A stretch of DNA of 60,280 nt from NCBI RefSeq assembly GCF_011947365.2, contig NZ_JAAVSH020000001.1:1466246-1526525 (forward strand), read 5' to 3'. The notes below the pieces were generated by a model. It saw nothing but the letters and a program-made list of their open reading frames with translations. It ran no database searches and was not told the origin of the DNA. How positions within the stretch are numbered: position 1 is the stretch's first letter; the number at the start of each line of letters is the position of its first letter. Source of the DNA: an endosymbiont of Lamellibrachia barhami. GTDB lineage: Bacteria > Pseudomonadota > Gammaproteobacteria > Chromatiales > Chromatiaceae. A program made the translations under genes and the position numbers. Below are positions 5,467-15,902 of this stretch, piece after piece.

Positions 5467-7569
5467 TTATTTCCGTGCTGAGTCCGGCCTGTTTTTTGTG
5501 GCTTGGCTGATCTGAGGTTGGGACGTTTGCCACTCCTGCCTTTGCTGTTTTCGTCTCTCCCCCCCCTCTTTCGGCTGCCAGCTTGGCACCAGGTGGCGTT
5601 TGCCGTTGCCGATCAGGTCTGCCCGTCCCATACTTTTTAGCGCTTCCCGCAGCAGGGGCCAGTTTTTCGGATCGTGATAGCGCAGGAAGGCTTTGTGCAG
5701 ACGACGCTGTTTCAGGCCTGTGGCGACAGGGAGGTGGGGAGAATTCCGGCGAACCTTCTTCAGTGGATTTCGACCGGTATGATACATGGCAGAGGCAATG
5801 GCCAGAGGGGTCGGCAGAAAAGCCTGCACCTGATCCGGCCGAAATCCGTTTTGCTTCAACCAGAGGGCAAGGTTGAGCATATCCTTGTCTGTTGTGCCCG
5901 GATGTGCGGCGATAAAGTAGGGGATCAGATACTGCTCCTTGCCCGCCTCGGCAGAGTATTTGTCAAACAGCTTTTTGAATTTGTCATAGCTGCCGATTCC
6001 CGGTTTCATCATATGTTCCAGCGGGCCGGATTCAGTGTGTTCCGGGGCGATCTTCAGATACCCGCCGACATGGTGAGTGACCAGTTCCCTGATGTATTCC
6101 GGCGAACGTATCGCCAAATCGTAACGCAGGCCGGATGCGATGAACACCCGCTTGATGCCGGGCAGTTTGCGGGCGCGCCGGTAGAGTTTGAGCAGTGGTC
6201 GGTGGTCGGTGCCCATGTTTGGACAGATGTCCGGGTAGACACAGGAGAGGCGCCGGCAGGCAGCTTCGATCTTTTCGTCCCTGCAACTGAGTCGGTACAT
6301 GTTGGCGGTGGGGCCGCCCAAGTCGGAGATGTTGCCGGTAAAACCGGGAACCTGGTCACGAATCGTCTCCACCTCGCGGATGATGGAGTCCTCCGAGCGG
6401 CTCTGGATGATGCGTCCTTCGTGCTCGGTGATTGAGCAGAAGGTGCAGCCGCCGAAACAGCCGCGCATGATGTTGATGGAGAAACGGATCATTTCCCAGG
6501 CGGGGTTCTTCGCCACCCCATAGGCAGGGTGGGGTTTGCGGGTGTAGGGCAGTTCGTAGATCCTGTCGAGTTCTGTGGTGGTCAGCGGGATCGGCGGCGG
6601 ATTGAGCCAGACATCCCGTTTGCCGTGCCGTTGCACCAGCGCGCGGGCGTTACCGGGGTTGGTCTCCAGGTGGAATACACGGGAGGCGTGGGCGTAGATT
6701 ACCTCATCCTCCACCACTTGATCGTAGGAGGGGAGCCGCACCAGGGTCTTCTCCCGATCGAGCTTGCGGGGACGATTATGGGGTATGACTACCTGAGGCT
6801 GTGGGCAGTCAGGTGCCGCCTGATAAGGGTCGGGATGGAAGGCTTTGGGACCGGGTGTGTCGAGTTCAGTCGAGTCGATGACTGTCCGGTCAGCCGGAAT
6901 CTGTTGTGACATGAATCCGGTGCCGCGAATATCTGTGATCTCGCTGATCTTCTCTCCCGCTGCCAGCCGGTGCGCCACCTCCACCAGCGCCCGTTCCGCG
7001 TTGCCGTAGATCAGCAGGTCGGCCTTGGAGTCGGGCAGAATGGAGCGGCGTACCTTGTCCGACCAGTAGTCATAGTGGGCGATGCGGCGCAGGCTGGCCT
7101 CGATGCCGCCGATGATGATCGGCACGCCCTTGAGCGCCTCACGGGCGCGCTGGGCGTAGACGATGACGGAACGGTCCGGGCGCTTGCCGCCCTCGCCATC
7201 CGGCGTGTAGGCGTCGTCGCTGCGGATGCGCCGGTCTGAGGTGTAGCGGTTGACCATCGAATCCATATTTCCGGCAGTGATGCCGAAAAAGAGGTTGGGC
7301 CGCCCCAATTGCAGGAAGTCTTCGCTGTTGCGCCAATCCGGTTGGGAGATGATGCCGACACGAAAACCCTGGGCCTCCAGCAGTCTGCCCACCAGCGCCA
7401 TGCCGAAACTGGGATGATCCACATAGGCATCGCCAGTGACGATGATAATGTCGCAACTGTCCCAGCCCAGGTCGTCCATCTCCTCCCGGGACATGGGCAG
7501 TACGGGTGCAGTGCCGAAACGTTTGGCCCAATGGGGGCGGTAGGAAAATATGTCAGGTGCGGTTTGCAT
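5467..7569 (-). CDS. ygiQ: YgiQ family radical SAM protein
   Basis: A 700-residue protein of the UPF0313/YgiQ family. The N-terminal domain (about 1-340) opens with a B12-binding-like fold ([20 protein letters not shown]). The radical SAM core follows, with the [4Fe-4S]-binding CFGGCTFC at residues 371-378, and then a C-terminal family-specific domain with a Lys/Arg-rich tail. Length is near the family norm (about 710-740). The substrate of YgiQ proteins is not established. It is a single gene on the minus strand, upstream of a divergent accessory region, with several long antisense frames that are shadows of its GC-rich codons. Confidence 0.95.
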   Translation of the reverse strand: MQTAPDIFSYRPHWAKRFGTAPVLPMSREEMDDLGWDSCDIIIVTGDAYVDHPSFGMALVGRLLEAQGFRVGIISQPDWRNSEDFLQLGRPNLFFGITAGNMDSMVNRYTSDRRIRSDDAYTPDGEGGKRPDRSVIVYAQRAREALKGVPIIIGGIEASLRRIAHYDYWSDKVRRSILPDSKADLLIYGNAERALVEVAHRLAAGEKISEITDIRGTGFMSQQIPADRTVIDSTELDTPGPKAFHPDPYQAAPDCPQPQVVIPHNRPRKLDREKTLVRLPSYDQVVEDEVIYAHASRVFHLETNPGNARALVQRHGKRDVWLNPPPIPLTTTELDRIYELPYTRKPHPAYGVAKNPAWEMIRFSINIMRGCFGGCTFCSITEHEGRIIQSRSEDSIIREVETIRDQVPGFTGNISDLGGPTANMYRLSCRDEKIEAACRRLSCVYPDICPNMGTDHRPLLKLYRRARKLPGIKRVFIASGLRYDLAIRSPEYIRELVTHHVGGYLKIAPEHTESGPLEHMMKPGIGSYDKFKKLFDKYSAEAGKEQYLIPYFIAAHPGTTDKDMLNLALWLKQNGFRPDQVQAFLPTPLAIASAMYHTGRNPLKKVRRNSPHLPVATGLKQRRLHKAFLRYHDPKNWPLLREALKSMGRADLIGNGKRHLVPSWQPKEGGERRKQQRQEWQTSQPQISQATKNRPDSARK

Positions 7570-7596
7570 GAGCCGATAATGATTGCCACAGAGGAA

Positions 7597-7844
7597 TTAA
7601 GTTAACGTAACCAACCCTGGCCCCAGAATCGAGGATTGAAAGTTGCATGGGTCTCGAAACGCTCACAGGCTGTTTAGCCATTCCACCCCTAGTTCCGGCA
7701 GAGAAAAAACCTCAGGGAATTTTAAGTTAGCGTAACCAACCCTGGCCCCAGAATCGAGGATTGAAAGTTGCATGGCCCTCGAAACGCTCGTGGCTGTTTA
7801 GCCACTCTACCCCTAGTTCCGGCAGAGAAAAAACCTCAGGGAAT
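7597..7844. repeat. Tandem duplication (124 + 123 bp) of the end of the O-antigen ligase-like gene
   Basis: 7597-7720 and 7722-7844 are nearly identical: both start TTAAGTTA(A/G)CGTAACCAAC and end CCTCAGGGAAT. Copy 2 is the live 3' end of the gene at 7727-9172, coding its last ~39 residues. Copy 1 lies beyond the stop codon and has a 1-bp difference (CTCACAGG vs CTCGTGG) that breaks its frame. It is a recent partial duplication. Confidence 0.95.
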
Positions 7845-9172
7845 ATGCCCTGCGCCACGCCTGCGATGGAGAGCAATATAACAAACAAAAATAACCACTT
7901 CGCGGTGTGTCCGGCTGAACTGTCTGGTGTGATCTGCAGGGGTTGCACTATGCCGTACATCCAACCGATAACCAGACACATCATTATCTGGCTTAATGGC
8001 GTGGTTAATACACCGCTGATCTGTGAGTGAAATGTAGCAGCAAGCAGTGCTGCAGTCAGCGAAAGGTGGACCGGGTTTGCCGTGGTTCGCTTTACCCAGA
8101 TGGTGAAGTTGGAAATGGCCAGGAGAGAGACCATCAGTAGTACTGGAAGTCCCCATTCAGAGGCGATTTGCAGCATGCTGTTATGAGGGTGTGCAGCATA
8201 AGGGTTACGAAAATATGCGTAGTGCAAGGGACCCGTACCCAGAAGTGGATTGTCTTTAATGAGCTGGAGCGCCTGTTCCCACAATGCCATCCGGCTGACG
8301 AGACTCTGGGCAATAGCGGCAAAATTGTCGTAGCGGAGCTCCGGTACAAAGACAGTGAAGTAGATAAAGAGTCCGGCCAGCAGGGCGTAAAATTGTATGA
8401 GCAGCCAGTCCCGGCTTCTGCCACGAAAAATAATCGCGACCACTATCCATCCAATAAGCAGCCCCAGAAGACTTCCTTTAGACCCATTGGCAATGGCAAT
8501 AGCCCACCAGGTTCCGGCGATCAATAGCGTGGATAAAAAGATCAGTTTACGCCTGGTTGGTGTGCTTTCCTGAGCAAGGAATATTGGCAGCGTGATCAGA
8601 GGAAGCGTCCAGGTTAGGAACTGGCAAAGAAAGCGGCTGTTTACGAAAATCGGGTGAAAATAGAAAATCCTGTCCTGAACAGCATGATCAATAAATGATT
8701 TTATAAATGCACCTTCATAGATGATTACCGCGAGCACAATGATGAGAACCAGTATCTTGTCGTAAGCGTTGCCGTAATGGTGCCGCTGGGTTGCAATAAA
8801 CAGCGTAAAGAAGAAAAGAAGGGCAACATAGCTGAGGGAGAGAAAAGCATCTTGGGGGATGGGTGCAGCGATGGAAGAGATTGAGCCGAAAATGATAATG
8901 CCGCTGATCAGCAGTTTCGTTTGATGGGTTAGTCGGGAGAAAAGGGTAAGCCATGACTGGCGTTCTTTTTGGGAAATGAGCAGTATCAGACAGATACCAA
9001 ATAGTAATGCTGTTTCCAGTATGCGTTTGGTGTCATAGGGGTTGTCTTCCGACAGGAGAAACCTGGAGAGCCGGCCATTTAGCGCAAACGCAAAAAAAAT
9101 AGCCAATGGAGCCGAGATAATCTCAGCGCTGGAACTGCGTATTTTTGTCATTGTGGAACCATTTTTCTGCAT
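7727..9172 (-). CDS. O-antigen ligase / polymerase family membrane protein
   Basis: A 481-residue polytopic inner-membrane protein with about 11-12 hydrophobic segments. The Wzy_C-type core sits around residues 300-350: LLGTGPLHYAYFRNPYAAHP, then HNSMLQIASEWG. That H-x-H-N-S-x-x-x-x-x-x-E pattern in a periplasmic loop is typical of WaaL/Wzy/PglL-like enzymes, which transfer or polymerise lipid-linked glycans. The C-terminal TPR or Wzy_C_2 domains of protein O-glycosyltransferases are absent. No glycan gene neighbours it, so its acceptor (lipid A core, pilin or other) is open. Start ATG 9172 or an internal ATG at 9151 are both possible. Its 3' end is tandemly duplicated. Confidence 0.85.
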   Translation of the reverse strand: MQKNGSTMTKIRSSSAEIISAPLAIFFAFALNGRLSRFLLSEDNPYDTKRILETALLFGICLILLISQKERQSWLTLFSRLTHQTKLLISGIIIFGSISSIAAPIPQDAFLSLSYVALLFFFTLFIATQRHHYGNAYDKILVLIIVLAVIIYEGAFIKSFIDHAVQDRIFYFHPIFVNSRFLCQFLTWTLPLITLPIFLAQESTPTRRKLIFLSTLLIAGTWWAIAIANGSKGSLLGLLIGWIVVAIIFRGRSRDWLLIQFYALLAGLFIYFTVFVPELRYDNFAAIAQSLVSRMALWEQALQLIKDNPLLGTGPLHYAYFRNPYAAHPHNSMLQIASEWGLPVLLMVSLLAISNFTIWVKRTTANPVHLSLTAALLAATFHSQISGVLTTPLSQIMMCLVIGWMYGIVQPLQITPDSSAGHTAKWLFLFVILLSIAGVAQGIFPEVFSLPELGVEWLNSHERFEGHATFNPRFWGQGWLR

Positions 9173-9266
9173 GGATTTTTATATCATAGTTATTCTTTCG
9201 GCAGGATTAAGGTTTCTCTTAATTGAATTACATTTGCAATCCGTTGGGAAGCGTATTAGCTTGCAT

Positions 9267-9622
9267 GTGGGAGTCGGCCGGACAGTCGCTGTTTTACTTT
9301 TGTGAAGCGGAGGAAAGTCCGGGCTCCATAGGGCAGGGTGCCAGGTAACGCCTGGGAGGCGAAAGCCTACGGAAAGTGCCGCAGAAAATATACCGCCTAA
9401 GTCTCTTCGGAGGCCGGTAAGGGTGAAATGGTGACGGTAAGAGCGCACCGCGCTGTCGGTAACGATAGTGGCAAGGTAAACCCCACCCGGAGCAAGACCA
9501 AATAGGGGAACATTGGTGCGGCCCGCACTGTTCCCGGGTAGGTTGCTTGAGGTGTGTGGCGACGCACATCCCAGATGAATGACTGTTCTCGACAGAACCC
9601 GGCTTACAGGCCGGCTCCCACT
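9267..9622 (+). ncRNA. rnpB: RNase P RNA, class A
   Basis: The class A landmarks appear in order: GGAGGAAAGTCCGGGCTCCA (9308-9327), AGGGCAGGGTGCCAGGTAAC, GGTAAGAGCGCACCGCGC, CCACCCGGAGCAAGACCAAA, and ATGAATGACTGTTCTCGACA near the 3' end. The ends pair (GTGGGAGTCGGCC with GGCCGGCTCCCAC), fixing the boundaries. It lies in the usual gammaproteobacterial position upstream of the mraZ cluster. It is the catalytic RNA for tRNA 5' maturation. Confidence 0.97.
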
Positions 9623-9788
9623 TTTCCCCCTCTCTTTCCGTTGGTCCGGATTTTCTCCGATTTTCTTGATACTCCACTTTAGGTTTGAGCTTTAATCTGC
9701 TGTATTTTCAGTGGAAATCTACTGCTTATTCCTGTGTAACTTCCTCTTGTAACCCCCTGAACACAAAAGACTTTTACCCTAATTAACC

Positions 9789-9851
9789 TTGACAGATCCA
9801 GGTATCGGCTCCTAAGATGGATGGAAAGTGGGATAAAGTGGGTAAAAAGGG
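9789..9851 (+). promoter_or_regulatory. mra promoter with MraZ-type GTGGG operator boxes
   Basis: TTGACA (9789-9794) and TAAGAT (9813-9818) are 18 bp apart. Just downstream, direct repeats AAAGTGGGAT-AAAGTGGGTA-AAAAGGGAAA run at a 10-bp period (about 9824-9853). MraZ is known to bind TGGG repeats separated by 5 bp and to repress its own operon. The third box is imperfect. The transcript would cover the division and cell-wall cluster. Confidence 0.8.
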
Positions 9852-9877
9852 AAAATTTTACCCAAGGGGGGAGTTTT

Positions 9878-10333
9878 TTGTTTCGTGGTGTCTCCAAGCT
9901 CAATCTGGATGCTAAAGGCCGTATGGCGATACCGACCAGGTATCGCGACGGGCTGGTGGAGACCTGTGCCTCTCAATTAGTGATTACTGGGGATAAAGAT
10001 CGTTGTCTGTTGATCTATCCTAAACCAGCTTGGTTGGTGATTGAAGAGAAACTCAAAAAGCTTTCCGCCTTAAGCAGATCAGCCCGGAACCTACAGCGAC
10101 TCTATATCGGCTACGCCCATGAAACTGATATGGATGGCCAGGGGCGTATTCTCCTGCCGACAGAACTCAGAGAGTTCGCCAGTCTCGACAAAAAGGTGGC
10201 GTTGGTGGGACAGGGGGACAAATTCGAGCTCTGGGATGACGCGGTCTGGAGTCGGCAGCTTGATGACTGGCTCAATAAGATCGATGAGGAAGGGCTGGAA
10301 CTGACTGAAGAGCTGGAATCGCTCTCGCTCTGA
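9878..10333 (+). CDS. mraZ: MraZ transcriptional regulator
   Basis: A 151-residue MraZ with two SpoVT-AbrB-like halves: [20 protein letters not shown] (residues 2-21) and [20 protein letters not shown] (about 84-103), each with the DxxGR motif. The start is TTG 9878: it follows a GGGGGGAG ribosome-binding site by 6 bp and gives the standard M-F-R-G N-terminus. The ATG at 9821 would place the promoter region inside the gene. MraZ forms ring oligomers that bind the GTGGG boxes upstream. Its stop overlaps the rsmH start by one base (TGATG). Confidence 0.95.
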   Translation: MFRGVSKLNLDAKGRMAIPTRYRDGLVETCASQLVITGDKDRCLLIYPKPAWLVIEEKLKKLSALSRSARNLQRLYIGYAHETDMDGQGRILLPTELREFASLDKKVALVGQGDKFELWDDAVWSRQLDDWLNKIDEEGLELTEELESLSL

Positions 10334-11271
10334 TGATGGAAGAACCGAGAGCACACCGGCCGGTACTTCTGGACGAGTCGGTGGCAGCACTGGCTATTCG
10401 TCCGGATGGCGTCTATATCGACGGTACCTTCGGGCGTGGCGGACACAGTCACTTGATCCTGGAAGGTTTGGGTGAAGCCGGCCGTTTGATCGGTATCGAC
10501 AAGGATCCTGAGGCCGTTATCCATGCCCAGGAGGCATTTGGCGGAGATGGCCGGTTTGTTATTGAGAGGGGTAGCTTCGCTATGTTGGCGACGATTGCAG
10601 CACAGCACGGGGTGGCGGGAAAGGTCGATGGAATTCTGTTGGATCTGGGGGTCTCCTCACCGCAGTTGGATCAGGCGGAGCGGGGCTTCAGTTTTCTGCA
10701 GGAGGGTCCACTCGATATGCGCATGGATCCAGAGACGGGGTTCAGCGCTGCCGACTGGCTGATGGGTGCGGAGGCGAAGGAGATTGCGGATGTGCTTAAA
10801 ACCTTTGGCGAAGAGCGTCATGCGCGGCGTATCGCCCGTGCGATTGTGGCAGCCCGTCAGGAGCAGCCGATCAGGACCACACGCCAGTTGTCCGAGATCG
10901 TCAGTGCGGCCAATCCCGCCTGGGAGAAGGGTAAACATCCGGCCACCCGCAGTTTTCAGGGCATCCGGATCTTTATCAACCGGGAGCTTGAGGATCTGGA
11001 GCGTTTTCTGGACCAGGTGCTGGACGTGTTGGCCCCGGGCGGTCGGTTGGCAGTGATCAGTTTTCACTCCCTTGAGGACAGAATGATAAAGCGTTTCATG
11101 CGCGATCAGGCGAAGGGTGATCGTTTTCCGCCGGGTGTGCCTGTGACCCAGGCTCAGTTGAATCCAAAGTTACGGCTGCTGGGCAAGGCCATCCGGGCCG
11201 GCAAGGCAGAGATAGAGGAAAACCCCCGGTCCCGCAGTGCGGTGCTGCGGGTGGCGGAGCGGCTCTCATGA
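10333..11271 (+). CDS. rsmH: 16S rRNA m4C1402 methyltransferase
   Basis: A 312-residue RsmH (MraW) protein. It has an N-terminal [13 protein letters not shown], the SAM-binding GTFGRGGHS (about 33-41), [18 protein letters not shown], and a C-terminal [14 protein letters not shown]. It methylates N4 of C1402 in the 30S P-site. ATGATG offers two adjacent starts and the first overlaps the mraZ stop. It overlaps ftsL by 4 bp (ATGA), so translation of the cluster is probably coupled. Confidence 0.97.
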   Translation: MMEEPRAHRPVLLDESVAALAIRPDGVYIDGTFGRGGHSHLILEGLGEAGRLIGIDKDPEAVIHAQEAFGGDGRFVIERGSFAMLATIAAQHGVAGKVDGILLDLGVSSPQLDQAERGFSFLQEGPLDMRMDPETGFSAADWLMGAEAKEIADVLKTFGEERHARRIARAIVAARQEQPIRTTRQLSEIVSAANPAWEKGKHPATRSFQGIRIFINRELEDLERFLDQVLDVLAPGGRLAVISFHSLEDRMIKRFMRDQAKGDRFPPGVPVTQAQLNPKLRLLGKAIRAGKAEIEENPRSRSAVLRVAERLS

Positions 11272-11540
11272 GCTACTTCAAATTCCTTCCGCTGGCTGGA
11301 TTGATGTTGGCGGTAGTGCTTTCCGGCGTCAGTGTTGTCTATGCCAAGTATTTGAGCCGCAAGGCATTTGTGGAACTGCAGGTGCTGCATGCCGAGAGGC
11401 GGCAGATCGATGTCGAGTGGGGACGCCTGCAGTTGGAGGAGAGCACGCTGGCGACCCATGCAAAAGTTGAAAAGGCTGCGGATCGGGAGTTGAAAATGCA
11501 CCGGCCGCGATGGGGTGATGTTGTGGTGATCAGGCGCTGA
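11268..11540 (+). CDS. ftsL: Cell division protein FtsL
   Basis: 90 residues: one transmembrane helix near the N-terminus ([20 protein letters not shown]), then a coiled-coil-forming periplasmic part ([20 protein letters not shown]) and the short C-terminal region typical of FtsL. It is slightly shorter than the E. coli protein (121 aa), because its cytoplasmic tail is almost absent. It bridges FtsQ and FtsB to FtsWI in the divisome. Its position between rsmH and ftsI is diagnostic despite weak sequence conservation. Confidence 0.9.
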   Translation: MSYFKFLPLAGLMLAVVLSGVSVVYAKYLSRKAFVELQVLHAERRQIDVEWGRLQLEESTLATHAKVEKAADRELKMHRPRWGDVVVIRR

Positions 11541-11542
11541 AG

Positions 11543-13276
11543 ATGGTGGGATCGAAGAAAAAGCGGGGACATGCTGAGAAGATCAAGGTGCCGAGCTACA
11601 AAGCTCGCCGCCTTTTTCTGCTTGCTGTGCTGGCTTTTGCCTTCGGTTCTTTGATCTGGCGTTCGGTTGAGCGGCAGGTATTCGAGACGGCCTTCCTGCA
11701 GCAGCAGGGGGAGAAGCGTTATCTGAAACCGATGAAGGTGCGGGCGAGCCGCGGCATGATAACCGACCGGAATGGCGAACCGCTGGCGATCAGTACCCCA
11801 GTGAAAAGCATTTTCGCTAACCCTCGCAAACTCAAGGCCGACGGTAAAACCATTGGTGCGATTGCTTCTATCCTGGATCTGAATCCTGACAGGGTACGGC
11901 GTCTGCTGGCCAGTGACCGGAGGTTTGTCTATCTCAAACGGCGCGTCAATCCGGATGTGGCACAGCGGGTAAAGGCGTTGGATCTGGAAGGGATTGGCCT
12001 GGAGTCGGAGCACCGGCGCTTCTATCCCAGTGGCGAGGTGATGGCCCATATGGTCGGGCTGACGGGCATTGACGATCAGGGACTGGAGGGGATGGAGCTG
12101 GCCTACAATGAGTGGCTTTCCGGAGTGAATGGCGCCAAGCGGGTCATCATGGATGGTCGCCGCCGGGTGATCAAAGAGGTGGAGAATATCCAGTCCCCAC
12201 GTCCGGGTAATGATCTGGTATTGAGTCTCGATCGGCGCCTGCAGTTTCTCGCTTATCGGGAACTCAAGAAGGCGGTGATGGCCCACAGAGCGGTTTCCGG
12301 CTCAGCCGTAATTCTGGATGCCAAGAGTGGTGAGGTGCTGGCAATGGTCAATCGTCCCGCCTATAACCCGAACGGCCGCCGCAGCAACCACCGGGGTAGC
12401 TTCCGCAATCGCGCAGTGACCGATGTGTTTGAGCCGGGATCCACGGTAAAGCCCTTTGTGGTGGCCGCTGCATTGGAGCAGGGACGTTTCAAGCCGGACA
12501 CGCCGATCGATGTGAGGCCCGGACTGCTGCGCGTTGGACGTCATCTGGTCAAGGATTCGCACAACTACGGCCGCATCGACGTGGCAACCGTGTTGAGTAA
12601 ATCGAGCAATGTGGGCGCCAGCAAGATAGCGCTTGCACTTAAGCCGGAGATCCTTTGGAAGCTCTACTCCCAGTTTGGCTTCGGTCGTTCGGCCGAAAGC
12701 ATGTTTCCCGGTGAATCATCAGGCCGTCTGCCGCATTTTTCGGATTGGAGCCAGTTTGAACAGGCCACCCTCTCCTTCGGCTATGGACTTTCGGTGACCC
12801 CGCTACAGCTTGCCCGCGCCTACGCCGTATTGGCCAACGATGGGGTGAGACTGCCGGTCTCCCTGTTGAAGGTGAGTGAGCTGCCCAAGGGTGAACGTGT
12901 GGTACGTCGCTCCACCGCGCGATCAGTGGTTCACATGTTGGAAGCGGTGGTGGCCAAAGGCGGTACCGCACCGTTGGCGGCAATCCCCGGCTACCGCGTG
13001 GCGGGCAAGACCGGCACCGCCAAGAAGTCGGTTGCCGGAGGGTATGCGGAAGACAAATATCTCTCCCTGTTTGTCGGCATGGCGCCTGCGAGTGATCCAC
13101 GTCTGGTGATGGCGGTGATGATTAATGAACCAAGGGGTAAGGATTACTATGGCGGCAAGGTGGCAGCACCGATATTTTCCAAGGTGATGAGCGGTGCATT
13201 GCGGCTGCTCAATATCCCACCCGATGCACCGTTGGTGGTGACGCCGTTGCTGGCGGGTTCAGGGGAAAGGCGCTGA
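11543..13276 (+). CDS. ftsI: Peptidoglycan transpeptidase FtsI (PBP3)
   Basis: 577 residues. Short basic cytoplasmic tail, one transmembrane anchor (LFLLAVLAFAFGSLIW), a pedestal domain (RGMITDRNGEPLAIST) and a class B transpeptidase domain. Active-site motifs are S-T-V-K in PGSTVKPFV (catalytic Ser about residue 299), S-S-N in SKSSNVGASK, and K-T-G in AGKTGTAKK. It crosslinks septal peptidoglycan with FtsW. The C-terminus is normal. Its stop overlaps the murE start. Confidence 0.97.
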   Translation: MVGSKKKRGHAEKIKVPSYKARRLFLLAVLAFAFGSLIWRSVERQVFETAFLQQQGEKRYLKPMKVRASRGMITDRNGEPLAISTPVKSIFANPRKLKADGKTIGAIASILDLNPDRVRRLLASDRRFVYLKRRVNPDVAQRVKALDLEGIGLESEHRRFYPSGEVMAHMVGLTGIDDQGLEGMELAYNEWLSGVNGAKRVIMDGRRRVIKEVENIQSPRPGNDLVLSLDRRLQFLAYRELKKAVMAHRAVSGSAVILDAKSGEVLAMVNRPAYNPNGRRSNHRGSFRNRAVTDVFEPGSTVKPFVVAAALEQGRFKPDTPIDVRPGLLRVGRHLVKDSHNYGRIDVATVLSKSSNVGASKIALALKPEILWKLYSQFGFGRSAESMFPGESSGRLPHFSDWSQFEQATLSFGYGLSVTPLQLARAYAVLANDGVRLPVSLLKVSELPKGERVVRRSTARSVVHMLEAVVAKGGTAPLAAIPGYRVAGKTGTAKKSVAGGYAEDKYLSLFVGMAPASDPRLVMAVMINEPRGKDYYGGKVAAPIFSKVMSGALRLLNIPPDAPLVVTPLLAGSGERR

Positions 13277-14817
13277 TGACCGCACATGTGAACGCACAGG
13301 GCATACTACTCTCCGAGTTGCTTGGCGGGTTTGTGAGCGTGACCCCGAAAGAGGACCGGGTGGTCACAAATATCAGCCTGGACAGTCGCTTTATAGAGGA
13401 AGGCGGACTCTTTCTTGCCTGTGTGGGGGGGAGTGTCCATGGGCTCGATTTTGTCGATCAGGCGATAGGGCAGGGTGCAGCCGCCATCGTTTGGGAACCG
13501 GACGGCGTGGTGAACGAGCGCAAAGCGGAGAGACTGGCGGCAGAGGTGGATATTCCACTTTTGCGGGTTGAGAACCTGGCGCGTCAGGCAAGCCTGTTGG
13601 CAGCACGCTTTTATGGCTATCCCAGCCGCTCCATGACGGTGATTGGGATTACCGGCACCAATGGCAAGACCAGTGTCAGTCATCTGCTGGCGCAGGCGCT
13701 GGAACCGGAGACACCCACCGGCATCATCGGCACCTTGGGGGCGGGTTTTATCGGTGCGTTGATTGATACCGGTTTTACCACCCCTGATGCGGTGACGCTG
13801 CAGTCACTGCTGGCGCAGCTGAAAACCGAAGGGGCAAAAGCGCTGGTGATGGAGGTCTCCTCCCACGCGCTGGCTCAGGACCGGGCAGCCGCGATCCATT
13901 TTGATATTGCCGTATTCACCAACATCAGCCGGGACCACTTCGATTTCCACGGCACCATGTCGAACTACTTTGCCGCCAAGCAGCGGCTGTTTCACATGTC
14001 TGACCTGTGCTGCGCGGTGATCAATCTCGATGACCCCTTCGGTCCTGAACTGCTCGATTCCCTGGCAGCTGATGTAGATGCGGTGGTCTATTCGGTGAGT
14101 CCGGAGGCCTGTCCACCGGATGGTATCAGTGGCTGGATCAGGGCGGAGGTCATCCTGCCCGCTGCCGACGGCATGGAGATCCACTTCTCCAGTCAGTGGG
14201 GCAGAGGCGTGTTGCATACCTCCCTGATGGGCCGGTTCAATGCCAGTAATCTGCTCGCCGCTCTCTCGGTCTTGCTCTACAAAGGCTGGGCGCTGGAGCA
14301 GGCTTTGGCAAAACTCTCAACGGCTACAACAGTAGAGGGACGCCTTGAGCGCTTCGGCAATGATGAGCGTCCCTGTGTGGTGGTGGATTTTGCCCATACG
14401 CCGGATGCCCTGGAAAATGTTCTGCTTGCGGTGCGCAGCCACTGCGCCAGTCGCATGACTATCGTTTTTGGCTGTGGTGGGGATCGGGATAGAGGCAAGC
14501 GGCCGCAGATGGGGCGTATTGCCGAGCAGTATGCGGATAACATTATTGTTACCGACGATAACCCCAGGAGTGAGGAGAGTCGCGCCATCATCGATCAGAT
14601 ACTGGCTGGGATGGAGCATCCCGAGCAGGCCAGGGTCGAGGCTAATCGGGCAGAGGCGATCCGTCTGGCGGTGCTCAGCGCCGGGGCGGAGGATCTGGTG
14701 CTGGTGGCCGGAAAGGGTCACGAGACCTATCAGCAGATAGGAGATCGGAAGCTGCCGTTCAGTGACCGGGAGCAGGTTATCCAGGCGCTGGACGATTGGC
14801 GGGATGGGGGTAACTGA
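13276..14817 (+). CDS. murE: UDP-MurNAc-tripeptide synthetase (meso-DAP adding)
   Basis: A 513-residue Mur ligase. The P-loop is [15 protein letters not shown] (about 125-139), the central domain has [13 protein letters not shown], and the C-terminal domain carries [14 protein letters not shown]. The DNPR motif is the signature of ligases that add meso-diaminopimelate. It is a single MurE; no MurF domain is fused. In most gammaproteobacteria murF comes next, but here mraY starts 3 bp after the stop. Confidence 0.96.
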   Translation: MTAHVNAQGILLSELLGGFVSVTPKEDRVVTNISLDSRFIEEGGLFLACVGGSVHGLDFVDQAIGQGAAAIVWEPDGVVNERKAERLAAEVDIPLLRVENLARQASLLAARFYGYPSRSMTVIGITGTNGKTSVSHLLAQALEPETPTGIIGTLGAGFIGALIDTGFTTPDAVTLQSLLAQLKTEGAKALVMEVSSHALAQDRAAAIHFDIAVFTNISRDHFDFHGTMSNYFAAKQRLFHMSDLCCAVINLDDPFGPELLDSLAADVDAVVYSVSPEACPPDGISGWIRAEVILPAADGMEIHFSSQWGRGVLHTSLMGRFNASNLLAALSVLLYKGWALEQALAKLSTATTVEGRLERFGNDERPCVVVDFAHTPDALENVLLAVRSHCASRMTIVFGCGGDRDRGKRPQMGRIAEQYADNIIVTDDNPRSEESRAIIDQILAGMEHPEQARVEANRAEAIRLAVLSAGAEDLVLVAGKGHETYQQIGDRKLPFSDREQVIQALDDWRDGGN

Positions 14818-14819
14818 CG

Positions 14820-15902
14820 ATGCTGCTCTATCTGACCGATTGGCTTTCGCAATATGACACGGCATTCAATGTCTTTCAGTATCTGACACTGCGTACCATT
14901 CTCGGGGTACTCACCGCGCTGCTGATCTCATTGATGGTCGGCCCGGTGATGATCCGCAGACTCAGTACCCACCAGATCGGGCAGACCATAAGGGACGATG
15001 GTCCGGAGACCCACTTCTCCAAGGCCGGTACGCCCACCATGGGGGGAGCGCTGATCCTGGTAGGAATAGCCGTCGCCACCCTGCTTTGGTCCGATCTGGG
15101 CAATCGCTATGTCTGGATCGTGCTGTCGGTGACGTTGCTGTTTGGCGTCATCGGCCTGGTGGATGACTACAAGAAACTGGTACTCCAGGATCCACGCGGA
15201 CTCGCCTCCCGCTGGAAATATTTCTGGCAGTCGGTGGTGGGCCTCGGGGCCGCCTGCGTGCTCTACTTTAGCGCGCAGAGTCCGGTGGAGACGCAACTGT
15301 TGATCCCCTATCTAAAAAATGTGGCGTTGGATATCGGCCCCTGGTACATCCTGCTGACCTATTTGGTCATTGTGGGTTCATCAAATGCTGTGAATCTCAC
15401 CGATGGCCTGGATGGTTTGGCGATACTGCCGACGGTGATGGTGGGTGGGGCGCTGGGTCTGTTTGCCTACCTTACCGGACACGTTGACTTCGCCGCCTAT
15501 CTGAAAATCCCCTATATCCCAGGACTGGGTGAACTGATCATTTTCTGCGGCGCTCTGGTGGGTGCAGGGCTGGGGTTTCTCTGGTTTAACACCTATCCGG
15601 CGCAGGTCTTTATGGGAGATGTGGGCGCACTGGCCCTTGGCGCTGCCTTGGGCGTGGTTGCGGTTGCGGTACGCCAGGAGCTGGTGCTGTTCATCATGGG
15701 GGGAGTCTTCGTCATGGAGACCATATCCGTGGTGCTGCAGGTCGCCTCGTTCAAACTCACTGGGCGACGCATCTTCATGATGGCGCCCTTGCACCACCAT
15801 TTTGAATTGAAGGGTTGGCCCGAACCCCGGGTCATTGTGCGTTTCTGGATCATCACCGTCATCCTGGTGTTGGTCGGATTGGCGAGTCTGAAGATCAGAT
15901 GA
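14820..15902 (+). CDS. mraY: Phospho-MurNAc-pentapeptide translocase
   Basis: A 360-residue integral membrane enzyme with about ten helices. Signatures: [20 protein letters not shown] in helix 2, GLVDDYKKL (catalytic Asp pair region), [15 protein letters not shown], and [11 protein letters not shown] near the C-terminus. It moves phospho-MurNAc-pentapeptide onto undecaprenyl phosphate to form lipid I. The length equals the E. coli enzyme. It sits directly behind murE with no murF between them. Confidence 0.97.
   Translation: MLLYLTDWLSQYDTAFNVFQYLTLRTILGVLTALLISLMVGPVMIRRLSTHQIGQTIRDDGPETHFSKAGTPTMGGALILVGIAVATLLWSDLGNRYVWIVLSVTLLFGVIGLVDDYKKLVLQDPRGLASRWKYFWQSVVGLGAACVLYFSAQSPVETQLLIPYLKNVALDIGPWYILLTYLVIVGSSNAVNLTDGLDGLAILPTVMVGGALGLFAYLTGHVDFAAYLKIPYIPGLGELIIFCGALVGAGLGFLWFNTYPAQVFMGDVGALALGAALGVVAVAVRQELVLFIMGGVFVMETISVVLQVASFKLTGRRIFMMAPLHHHFELKGWPEPRVIVRFWIITVILVLVGLASLKIR

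Noticed and set aside
5674-6435. 253-residue plus-strand frame inside ygiQ
   Set aside because: It lies antisense to the conserved radical SAM gene and shows no domain or ribosome-binding site.
9234-9259. TTGCAA / TATTAG as the rnpB promoter
   Set aside because: The spacing is only 14 bp, too short for a normal sigma-70 promoter.
15815-15898. Upstream extension of murD
   Set aside because: It lies inside mraY, and the conserved MurD N-terminus begins only after 15911.
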